Source: JACVRW01 sp963771715
Lineage (GTDB): Bacteria > Actinomycetota > Thermoleophilia > Solirubrobacterales > Thermoleophilaceae
Reading direction: 5' to 3'
Length of the DNA: 64,000 nt
Assembly: GCA_963771715.1 (NCBI GenBank)
Contig: CAVYUQ010000018.1
Coordinates: 1-64,000, forward strand
The notes under the pieces are model-generated. The model was not told where the DNA came from. It did not search any database and saw nothing but the letters and a program-made list of their open reading frames with translations. Position 1 is the first letter of the stretch; each line of letters starts with the position of its first letter. Positions 57,021-64,000 of the stretch are shown here, one piece after another. A program made the position numbers and the translations under genes.

Positions 57021-57776
57021 TCAGAACTCGACGCGGTGCTCGCGGACCGTGATCACCTCGCCGGTAACGGCGTCGACGAACGCGGCATGTAGGATCGGTT
57101 GCCCGTCGTCGCGATACATGAGCAGGCCCACCACCCATAGCCCCAGGTCGCGGTCGTACTCGGCGATCGCATCGGCTCCATCGCGGATCGGCCGCGTCAC
57201 CAGCCAGGACGCCAGTCGTTCGTCGGCCAGCGCGGCGTCGATGGCCTCGGCCGGCGACAGGTTTTCGTCCGGTCGGCCGCGCAGCACCCAGCTGTCGAGT
57301 GACACCTCGATGGCTTCGCCCTCGCTTCCGGGCCCCGGGCGGGTCCACCGCTCGAACCGCGACGTCAGCGTCACGGGTCCGCTGGGCGGAAGGCCGAGTC
57401 GCGGTGCGGCAACGCCGTCCCAGGTGAACTCCTGCGTCACCTTGCGGCCGGGTGCGAGCTCCCGGCCGATACCAAGGTCCGCGCATCCGATCGATCGATA
57501 CCGGAGGAAGTGCGGCTGCCTGAACCGCAACCGGATCGGCTCGGCGGCGCGCGCTTCCTCGCGGAGCCAATCGCGATAGGGCGCCAGCTCGGGAGACACG
57601 ACCAGCGAACTCTCCCGCCAGGCCGCCGGCATGATCGCGATGACCCCGGCGTGCGTATCGCAGCCATCGTTCGTCCATCGGAGCAGTCGGACACCGGTGT
57701 TCTGGATCGTGACGGACGCCTGAGCCCCGTTACCTCCGTTGATGGGGTTGTTGCTCAGCGTGATCGTCAGCTTGCC
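57021..57776 (-). CDS. Hypothetical protein, N-terminus lost at a junction
   Basis: The real protein sequence runs from about LTITLSNNPINGGNGAQASV to VDAVTGEVITVREHRVEF at the C-terminus, about 250 residues. The visible start is a beta-rich segment (SVTIQNTGVRLLRW) like an extracellular Ig-like or BsuPI domain, and the C-terminus resembles a PepSY-type end. Beyond 57776 the frame stays open but reads the antisense of the nitroreductase gene, so the true N-terminus and any signal peptide are missing. No family is assigned. Confidence 0.55.
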   Translation of the reverse strand, partial: GKLTITLSNNPINGGNGAQASVTIQNTGVRLLRWTNDGCDTHAGVIAIMPAAWRESSLVVSPELAPYRDWLREEARAAEPIRLRFRQPHFLRYRSIGCADLGIGRELAPGRKVTQEFTWDGVAAPRLGLPPSGPVTLTSRFERWTRPGPGSEGEAIEVSLDSWVLRGRPDENLSPAEAIDAALADERLASWLVTRPIRDGADAIAEYDRDLGLWVVGLLMYRDDGQPILHAAFVDAVTGEVITVREHRVEF

Positions 57777-57780
57777 GTGC
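57770..57780. other. Head-to-head gene break, probable chimeric junction
   Basis: A minus-strand gene loses its N-terminus and a plus-strand gene begins without its first residues at the same point. Left of it genes use the leaderless/GTGA style; right of it is an actinobacterial-type V-ATPase cluster with far denser indels. No repeat or integrase is visible at the point. An assembly misjoin is the simplest reading; a genuine deletion or inversion end is the alternative. Confidence 0.5.
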
Positions 57781-58161
57781 GCACCTTCAACAAACACGTG
57801 CTGAACCCGGTGATGCTGACCCTGGCCGGCCGCCGGTACTGGTACGCCGCCGCGCTGCACCACACCGGCCGCCGTTCCGGCCGCGCGTACACCACCCCGG
57901 TTGTGGCCCAGCCGGTCGCGGACGGCTTCGTTATCCCACTGCCGTACGGCACCGGCGTCGACTGGCTGCGCAACGTCCGTGCAGCCGGGACGGGCGAACA
58001 TCGACGTCCGAGGACATCACCACACGCTCATCGAACCGCGGATCCTCGACGCGGAGGAGGCCTTCCCACTGCTTCCTGCCCGGCTGCAGCGGACCTGGCG
58101 CCTGTTCCGCATCGAGCGTTACCTGCACATGCGGACGGTGCCGGACCCCGCAGGGCCGTGA
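57777..58161 (+). CDS. Deazaflavin (F420)-dependent nitroreductase-family protein, N-terminus short, one frameshift
   Basis: Reads VRTFNKHVLNPVMLTLAGRR, HHTGRRSGRAYTTPVVAQPV and FVIPLPYGTGVDWLRN, the pattern of the DUF385/F420 split-barrel family of actinobacteria. An indel near 57995 leads to LIEPRILDAEEAFPLLP and the end RIERYLHMRTVPDP. The repaired length is about 128 residues. Members usually have about 10 more N-terminal residues, which would fall across the junction. The gap 58162-58325 that follows holds no clear gene, and ends with GAAGGAG before ATG 58326. Confidence 0.7.
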
Positions 58162-58325
58162 TCATCCGCTGCACCGGCATGTGGGCGCGGCCGGCCGTTC
58201 TGCGTACCCCCGCATCGGCCGTTGCATGCCGCACCGCGAGCCCCAAGGTCCCGCAGTACCGGGCGTTGTGGCCCTAACCAGGGCGGCGGTCCGGTGGCAT
58301 CGTGACTGACAGAAGGAGTGCCGCC

Positions 58326-58790
58326 ATGCCGGGTCTGCGTGAACTGCTCAGCAGATTCCGGGCAGCCGGTGCGCCCGGGCGCCGGGCGCGGCCGGGATGC
58401 CCGTCGACCTGCGTGCCAGTGTGACCGCAGAACTCGAACCGGTCTTCGCCGCGCTGGCCGAGACCACCGCCGAGTGCGAACGCCTGCGGGCCGGCAGCGT
58501 CACCGAAGCCGAGCGGTGTCTGGACGACGCCCGCAAGCGGGCGGCGGCGATGCTCGCGCAGGCGGAAGGCGCCGCACAGGCCGAACGCGCAACGGTGGCG
58601 GTGCGGATGCGTGAACACGCTGCGATGGAGTCGCAGCCACCAGGAGGAATACCGGGCGGCCGCCGAGGAGATCGCGCGTCGCGCCACCGAACGACTTCCC
58701 GGGTCTGGTCAATGAGGTAGTCGAGCGGGTCCGGCACGATATCGCGGCGCTGGGTCCGGCAACCGCACGCGGGTCGGGTCGGGGCCATGA
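58326..58790 (+). CDS. Coiled-coil V/A-ATPase stalk-like subunit (G/H type), frameshifts
   Basis: After the start MPGLRELLSRFRAAGAP an indel near 58385 leads to LRASVTAELEPVFAALAETT and a long Ala/Glu/Arg helix (ERCLDDARKRAAAMLAQAEG) with heptad character. A further indel near 58640 leads to EEIARRATERLPGLVNEVVE. It ends at TGA 58788-58790, overlapping the next start as ATGA. The length is about 154 residues. Position at the head of a V-ATPase operon and the helix support a peripheral-stalk subunit. Confidence 0.6.
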
Positions 58791-59706
58791 CCGCGGGCTG
58801 GGTTGCGCGAAGCGTGCGAGCGCCCGATTCGCCAGGCGGACGGGCACCACCGCGGCCCGTGAACTGGCGGCCTGCACCGGGCTCCAGAGGCGCTGGAGAT
58901 CCTGGCCCACTCCCCGTACGGGCGGGAGGTCAGACCCGGCGATCGGCTCGCCGCCGCCGAGCGCGGAGTGGCCCGGTGACGCGTGGAATCTGCGGGTCCT
59001 GGCCGGCTGGCTGCCCGCCGAGGGCGCCGAACTGATCCGGCTGCTGGCCGCGTGGTTCGAGATCGCGAACATCGACGAGCACCTGCGGGCTTCACCACCG
59101 ACCCGCTCGAGGCCGGCGTGCCGCCGTTCCGGCTGGGCGCCTGGCGACGGCCTGGCCGCGGCTGTCCAGGACCACCTCGCCCGCCGAACTGCGACCGCGC
59201 TGGCCGCTCGGCGTGGGGCGACCCCGGAGCCGACTCGCACCGGGCCATCTCGACGTGGCTGCGGATCTCCTGGGCGGCGCGTCAGTGCCGGCGTCGAGGC
59301 CGGCCCGCCCGTGGGCGGCCGGTGCGGTCGCGCTGCTGGTCGCGCGGGAACGACGTCGCCGCTCGCCGTCCGTTGCCCGACGCCGCCGCGGCGCAGTGTC
59401 AGCAGGCTCCTGGGGGTCGGCTGGATCGGAGACCGGCCTGCGCCGATCTCGCCGAGCGGTTGCCGCGCCGGCCCGGCTGGGCGCTGGACGGGGTGACGAG
59501 CACCTCGGACCTGTGGCGGGCGGAGGCGCGTGGTGGGCGCGGTTGCGCGCGGACGGCACGGCACTCGCCGGCGTCCCGCGTTCGGCCGGCAGCGACCGCT
59601 CGGCGCGGCCGTCCTCCTGGCGGCCGACGCCTGGCTGGTGCGGGCCGCGCTGGAGTTGGCCGCACGCGGCGGCGCACAGCCGGAGGTGTTCGATGCGCTG
59701 GCGTGA
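58787..59706 (+). CDS. V/A-type ATPase subunit C (AC39-like), heavily frameshifted
   Basis: Starts at ATG 58787 (MTAGWVARSVRA). Helical segments in mixed frames include LAGWLPAEGAELIRLLAAWF and EIANIDEHLR, which is a family hallmark. TDPLEAGVPPFRLGA and a C-terminal end EVFDALA with TGA at 59704-59706 follow. At least six indels are needed over 920 bases. The assignment rests on the IANIDEHLR segment and the operon position before subunit I. The subunit links the central stalk to the membrane rotor. Confidence 0.62.
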
Positions 59707-61117
59707 CGCGCTGAGGCCGGCGCCGATGACCCGGGTGGCCGTGGTGGCGCCGCAGTCGCGCTGCGCGAGGTCCTGGTCCGGGTGGCCGACGCCGGGGTGA
59801 TCGAGTTCGAACGCACTCTCGCACCCGGCGATGCCGCGGCCGGCGAGGCTGCGCGGCGCCTGCAGCGGCGGCCGGTGCCGCGCCGCCACGGCGTCGGCGG
59901 ACGGCCCGGACCTCGACCAGTGGGAACGGAGCCGGCCGCGCGGACCTGCTCGCCGGCGAGGCGGAACTGGCGGAGTATTCCGCCGAAGCGGTGACTCGTG
60001 ACGATGTCGCGGCCTTGCTCGGCTGGGCGCCGTCGATCGGGTGCCCGGCCTCGCGGCTCAGCTCGCGGACATCGGTGGTGCGGTGGCGCCGCTGCCGTCA
60101 CCCGGGGCATTCAGCCGCCGACAGCGACCGCGCCGGACCCGGGCGGGCGGATTTCGCCCCCCTCGTGAGCACCTACACCACCGTGCCCTACGCGGACGTC
60201 GATCCGACCGTGCTCGCCGGACTGGCGTACGTGGTGATGTTCGGTGCGATGTTCGGTGACGTCGGTCACGGCGCCTTGCTGCTGCTCGGCGGCGCTGCTG
60301 ATCCGCCGGCCGGCCGCGACGGCTGGCCCGGCTGCGGCCGCACTGGCTGTTCGTCGCCGGGGCGGGCGCTGTCCAGCATGCTGTTCGGCCTGCTGTACGG
60401 CGAGTGCTTCGGTCCGACCGGGGTGGTCCCGACGCTGTGGCTGGCGCCGATGGAGGAGCCGGTGCCGCTGCTGCTCGCCGGGGTCGGGCTGGGCGCCGTG
60501 CTGCTGGCCGGCGCGTACGCGCTCGGCACGGTCAACCGGGTCCGCGAGGGCGGCTGGCGCTGGCGCTCTACGCGCCCGTCCGGCATCGCCGGGTGCGCCC
60601 TGTTCCTGGCCGCGGGCCTGGCCGCTGCGCGGCTGGTATCTCGTCGCCTGGGATGGCTCACGGCCGGTCGCGCGTCGGTGCTCGCGCGTCGGTCGGGCTC
60701 GCGCTCGCGTTCGCCGGGCTGCTGGCCGAGGCGCGGCGGCGGGGCGCCGGCATCGTGCAGGCCGTGGTCGAGACTCTTCGACGTGGTGATCCGGCTCGGC
60801 GCGAACGTGGTGTCCTTCGCCCGGCTGGCCGCGTTCGGGCTGACCCACGCGGCGCTCGGCGGGATCGTCTGGAGCGGCCACGGTCGGCCTGTGGCGCACG
60901 GGGTCGGCGGGGCGGTCGCCGGCGCAGTCGTCGTGTTCGTGGTCGGCAACGCCGCTCGCCTTCGCCCTGGAGGCGCTCGTCGCCGGGGTACAGGCGCTGC
61001 GCCTGGAGTACTACGAGCTGTTCTCGCGGGTCTTCCAGCCGGAGGGCCGGCCGTTCCGGCCGTGGCACGTGCCCGACGTCGACCACGATCGGAGGAGTGC
61101 CATGCTCGCGTGGCTGA
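59693..61117 (+). CDS. ntpI: V-type ATPase subunit I (116-kDa family), heavily frameshifted
   Basis: Starts at ATG 59693 with MRWRDALRPAPMTRVAVVAP and VRVADAGVIEFERTLAPGD, the usual actinobacterial N-terminus. The membrane half shows TTVPYADVDPTVLAGLAYVV, MFGAMFGDVGHGALLLL, LFGLLYGECFGPTGVVPTLW, NVVSFARLAAFGLTHAALGG and the closing RLEYYELFSRVFQPEGRPF. These carry the conserved GDxGHG and the half-channel segment. Many indels occur, for example near 59990-60110, 60300, 60545, 60770 and 60950. The end is uncertain, as no stop lies in the best frame before subunit K. Confidence 0.72.
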
Positions 61118-61534
61118 TCGCACTTGCCGGCACTGGTCGGGCGCATGCGCTGCCGTCCTCGCTGTGCTGCGCCGGTCGAGGTCGCGACCGGCATCCGGCT
61201 GCTGGCGGTGGCTCGACGTCGCGATCCTGCTCGCCGCCGCGCGTGACGGCGGTGGCGCTGACCGGCGTACCGGCCGACGCGGACCGGGTCGACCGCCGCT
61301 GGCCCAGGCCACCGCCCGGGAGCCGGTGGGATGGCGCTGCTCGCCGCGGCGATCGCGGTCGCCGGCTCCTCGATCGGTGCGGCGATCGCGGTGGCCTACA
61401 CCGGCGCGGCCGCGCTGGCCGCGATGAGCGAGCGGCCGGAGCTGTTCGGCCGGGCCATGGTCATCGTCGGCCTCGCCGAGGGCATCGCGATCTACGGCCT
61501 GATCGTGTCGATCATCCTGATCGGACAGGCGTGA
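61102..61534 (+). CDS. ntpK: V-type ATPase subunit K (proteolipid), frameshifts in the N-terminal part
   Basis: ATG 61102 follows GGAGGAG. A hydrophobic start (MLAWLIALAGTG) is followed by indel-ridden sequence. From about 61331 the frame is clean: ALLAAAIAVAGSSIGAAIAV, AALAAMSERPELFGRAMVIV and GLAEGIAIYGLIVSIILIGQ. The Glu in GLAEG is the ion-carrying carboxylate of the rotor ring. One hairpin is visible, so this is the short c-subunit-like form. The stop overlaps the next start as GTGA at 61531-61534. Confidence 0.75.
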
Positions 61535-61769
61535 CCACCGTGAGCCCGGATCGCGGTGATCGGTGAGAAGGTGCGCGTGCAGGGCTACGGGCTGGCCGGT
61601 GCGCTGGTCCGTCGTCGCCGAGGACCCGGCCGCCGTGCGGCGGCGTGGCACGCGCTGCCCGCCGACGTCGGCGTGGTCGATCCTGACCGGCCGCGCGCGG
61701 CCGGCGCGATCGCCGGGCGGCCGCGGACGCGGGACGGCGCGCGGTTGATCGGTGGTGATGCCGTCATGA
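61531..61769 (+). CDS. V-type ATPase subunit F, frameshifts
   Basis: GTG 61531 begins a short protein of about 79 residues. The best frame reads RIAVIGEKVRVQGYGLAGAL, the strand and glycine turn typical of subunit F, then VVAEDPAAVRRAWHALPADV with indels near 61550, 61615, 61650 and 61690. It ends VMPS with TGA at 61767-61769, overlapping the next ATG. Subunit F sits in the central stalk and modulates the catalytic head. Confidence 0.6.
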
Positions 61770-62318
61770 CCGGACGTACCGGCGGAGGCCATCGACGGCC
61801 GCGCTCGCGCCGAGTCCGGGAGGCGTTGCTGGCGGCCGCCCGCAGCGCGGCCGAGCGCGTCGATGCCGCGGTCGCGCGCCGGCGCCGGACGCGTGGCCGC
61901 GGCCGCGCAGCGCGAGGCCAGAGGCGCACTCCGTGGCCGACGCCCGGCGTCCGGATGCCGCGGCCGCGCAAGCGGCGGCCGTCGACGCCGGCGCACGCCG
62001 GCGGAGGCCCGCGGCGGTGATGCTGCGCGCCCGGCGGGAGGCGTACGACGAGCTGCGCGGCGCGAGGCCCGCACGGCGGTCGCGCGCGCTGCGCGACGAA
62101 CCCGGGTACGCGGCCGTGCGTAGCCGCCTTGCCGACCACGCGCGCCGCCTGCTCGGACCCGACGCCGGCATCGGCGACGCGGACGCGGCGGGGTCGTCGC
62201 CGTCGCGGCTGGACGACGCGGTCGACCTGTCGCTGCGACCGGCGTTCGCCGACCGTGCCGCGGACATGGTTGCCGCGGAACTGGATGGACCGGTGCATGA
62301 TCGGACCGGACGCGATGA
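61766..62318 (+). CDS. ntpE: V-type ATPase subunit E-like peripheral stalk protein, frameshifts
   Basis: Starts at ATG 61766. The reconstructed sequence includes VREALLAAARSAAERVDAA, an Ala/Arg/Glu helix, then YAAVRSRLADHARRLLGPDA and LRPAFADRAADMVAAELDG. This is a long N-terminal coiled coil followed by a globular end, the layout of subunit E. Indels lie near 61790, 61880, 61905, 62000 and 62180. The end is set at the TGA overlapping the subunit A start, which is a guess. Confidence 0.55.
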
Positions 62319-64000
62319 GCACGGTCCTGCGGGTCAACGGGCCACTGGTCGAGGTGCCGGCCGGTCCGGCATGGCCATGGCCGACCTGGTGGAGGTCGGC
62401 GTCCGCGCGGCTGCCGGCCGAGGTGGTCGCCTGCGCCCGGACCGGGTCACGCTCCAGGCCTACGAGTACACCGGGGCCTGGCTCCCGGCGATCCGGTCGC
62501 CGCGCTGGGTCGGCCGCTCGCCGCGCGGCTCGGACCGGGCCTGCTCGGCGGCGTCTTCGACGGACTGCTGCGGCCACTGGGCGGTGCCGCCACCTGGCTC
62601 ACGCCGGGCACCCGCGCGACGGCCGACGACCGCGACATGGTGCGTTCCAGCCGAGCCGCGGCACCGGGCCTGAGACTGGCCCGGGCGACCTGCTGGGCAC
62701 GGTCACCGACGCGGGACCGGTGCCGCATCGGGTGCTGGTGCCACCCGGCGTCGGCGGCCGCGTGGATCGGATACGCCCCGCCGGCGCGCTACCGCGCCGA
62801 CGAACCGGTCGCCACCGTCGGCGGTGTCGACATCTCGCTGGCCAGCTGGTGGCCGGTGCGGCACGCGCCGGCCGTACGCGCGAGCGCCGGCACGACGCGA
62901 CCCCGCTGCTGACCGGCCAGCGGGTGCTCGACGCTGCCTACCCGGTGACCAAGGGCGGCACCGCGGCCGTGCCGGGTGGGTTCGGCACCGGCAAGACCGT
63001 GCTGCTGCAGCAGATCGCCAAATGGTGCGACGCCGACGTGATCGTCTACGTCGGCTGCGGCGAGCGGGGCAACGAGATGGCCGACGTCGTCGGCGGAGCT
63101 GTCCGAGCTGGCCGATCCCCGCACCGGCGGGCGGCTCGCCGACCGGACGGTCGATCATCGCGAACACGTCGAACATGCCGATCATGGCCCGGGAGGCGAG
63201 CATCTACACCGGCGTCACGGTCGCCGAGTACTACCGCGACATGGGTCACGACGCGGTGGTCATCGCCGACTCGACCTCGCGCTGGGCGGAGGCGCTGCGC
63301 GAGTTCGCCTCCCGCACCGGGGCGCTGCCGGCCGAGGAGGGCTACCCGGCCGGGCTGGCCTCGGCGCTGGCCGCGTTCTACGAGCGCGCCGGCGAGGTGT
63401 CGACGCTCGGCGGCGGCGACCGGCTCGGTCACCATCGTCGGCGCCGTCTCGCCGCCCGGCGGCAGACATGACCGAGCCGGTCACCGCGCACACCCAGCGG
63501 TTCGTCCGTACACTGTGGACACTCGACCGCGACCTGGCCTACGCCCGGCACTACCCCGCGGTGGCGTGGACCGGCTCGTACTGCCGGGACGCCGACGCCG
63601 TCGGCGCCTGGTACGCCGCGCACGGCGACCCCGGCTGGGCCGGCCGCCGGGCCCGGGTCGTCGGCCATGCTCGCCGAGGCCGACCGGCTCGGCCGCGCTC
63701 GCGGAGCTGGTCGGCGTCGGCGTCGCTGCCCGGCCACGAGCGGTGGTCATGCTGGCCGGGCGGCTGCTGCGCGAGGGCGTCCTGCAGCAGAGCGCCCTGT
63801 CGGCCACCGACGCCTACTGCTCGCCCGGGAAAACGGCCGCGCTCGTCGACGTCACCTGCTCGAGGTGATGGACCGCTGCGAGCGGCTCGTCGAGGACGGC
63901 GTGCTGGCCACCGCGGTCGAGGAGTTCGACTTCTCGCCGGTGCTGCGTGCCCGCGAGGAGCACCGGCCCGGACGACGCCGACGGCGTCCGCCGCCAGGGC
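62315..64000 (+). CDS. ntpA: V-type ATPase catalytic subunit A, 3' partial, frameshifts
   Basis: Begins MSTVLRVNGPLVEV. After indels near 62360, 62430, 62490, 62695 and 62790 it has the non-homologous region (GPVPHRVLVPPGVGGRVDRI). The P-loop GGFGTGKTVLLQQIAKWCDA comes next, then VYVGCGERGNEMADVV, IANTSNMPIMAREASIYTGV and the Walker B-side VVIADSTSRWAEALREFASR. ARPs near YPAGLASALAAFYERAGEV complete the head. More indels occur near 63100, 63155, 63425, 63465 and 63850. The window ends about 20 residues short of the usual C-terminus. Nucleotide-binding residues are intact. Confidence 0.85.

Noticed and set aside
1..64000. tRNA, rRNA, tmRNA or other structured RNA genes, IS elements, integrases and attachment sites
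   Set aside because: Gaps between genes are short and none held a cloverleaf, terminal inverted repeats or transposase motifs on reading both strands by eye. A tool search could still find a small RNA.

Overview
The window is a high-GC bacterial segment carrying about 65 genes. The style from about 1 to 57.7 kb is GTG and TTG starts, start/stop overlaps (GTGA, ATGA, TTGA), and TANNNT boxes 6-7 bases before start codons, which imply leaderless mRNAs. With the gene content this suggests a Chloroflexota-type (Limnocylindria-like) or actinobacterial soil or freshwater organism. That placement is inferred from style and remembered family resemblance, not from a search. No rRNA, tRNA, CRISPR array, IS element or phage gene was seen. 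Many genes are split by single-base indels. The pieces are collinear, keep their motifs, and rejoin in the next frame, so most breaks look like uncorrected long-read errors rather than real pseudogenes. I annotate such genes as one CDS and give approximate shift points.

Layout, left part. 1-15.5 kb is a methylated-amine island: heterotetrameric sarcosine oxidase (soxB, soxD, soxA, soxG, minus strand), then on the plus strand a Gfo/Idh/MocA oxidoreductase, a betaine-aldehyde-type dehydrogenase, a glycine betaine ABC transporter (ATPase, fused double permease, binding lipoprotein) and a dimethylglycine oxidase-like flavoprotein. 15.5-20.6 kb is a second ABC transporter (binding protein, two permeases, ATPase) followed by a HAD phosphatase. 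20.7-24.7 kb is one large c-di-GMP protein with four GAF, two GGDEF and one EAL domain.

Middle. 24.7-36.5 kb is mostly housekeeping: Bax-inhibitor-like protein, MIP18-type Fe-S factor, DUF433 protein, acetyltransferases, DUF885 peptidase, pabB and pabC, P1-family self-cleaving peptidase, rhodanese. 36.6-40.9 kb holds an SDR dehydrogenase, an APC permease, a metallophosphatase and a nucleotidyltransferase.

The most interesting block is 40.9-51.6 kb: a PucR-type regulator divergent from an eight-gene, end-to-end overlapping operon. It encodes a flavin amine oxidase, a hydantoin/Asp-Glu racemase-like protein, an M29/NicX-like metalloprotein, a class III aminotransferase, an aldehyde dehydrogenase and a three-part HcnABC-like (2Fe-2S/FAD/FAD) amine dehydrogenase. 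Together they look like an uncharacterised pathway for a nitrogenous compound. 51.7-57 kb has an S41 peptidase, an MFS transporter with a coupled small protein, a hypothetical gene and lysine 2,3-aminomutase.

Right end. Near 57.78 kb a minus-strand gene and a plus-strand F420-type nitroreductase gene both break off head to head. Beyond that lies a heavily indel-ridden actinobacterial-type V/A-ATPase operon (coiled-coil subunit, C, I, K, F, E, A). This is a likely assembly chimera or a rearrangement point.
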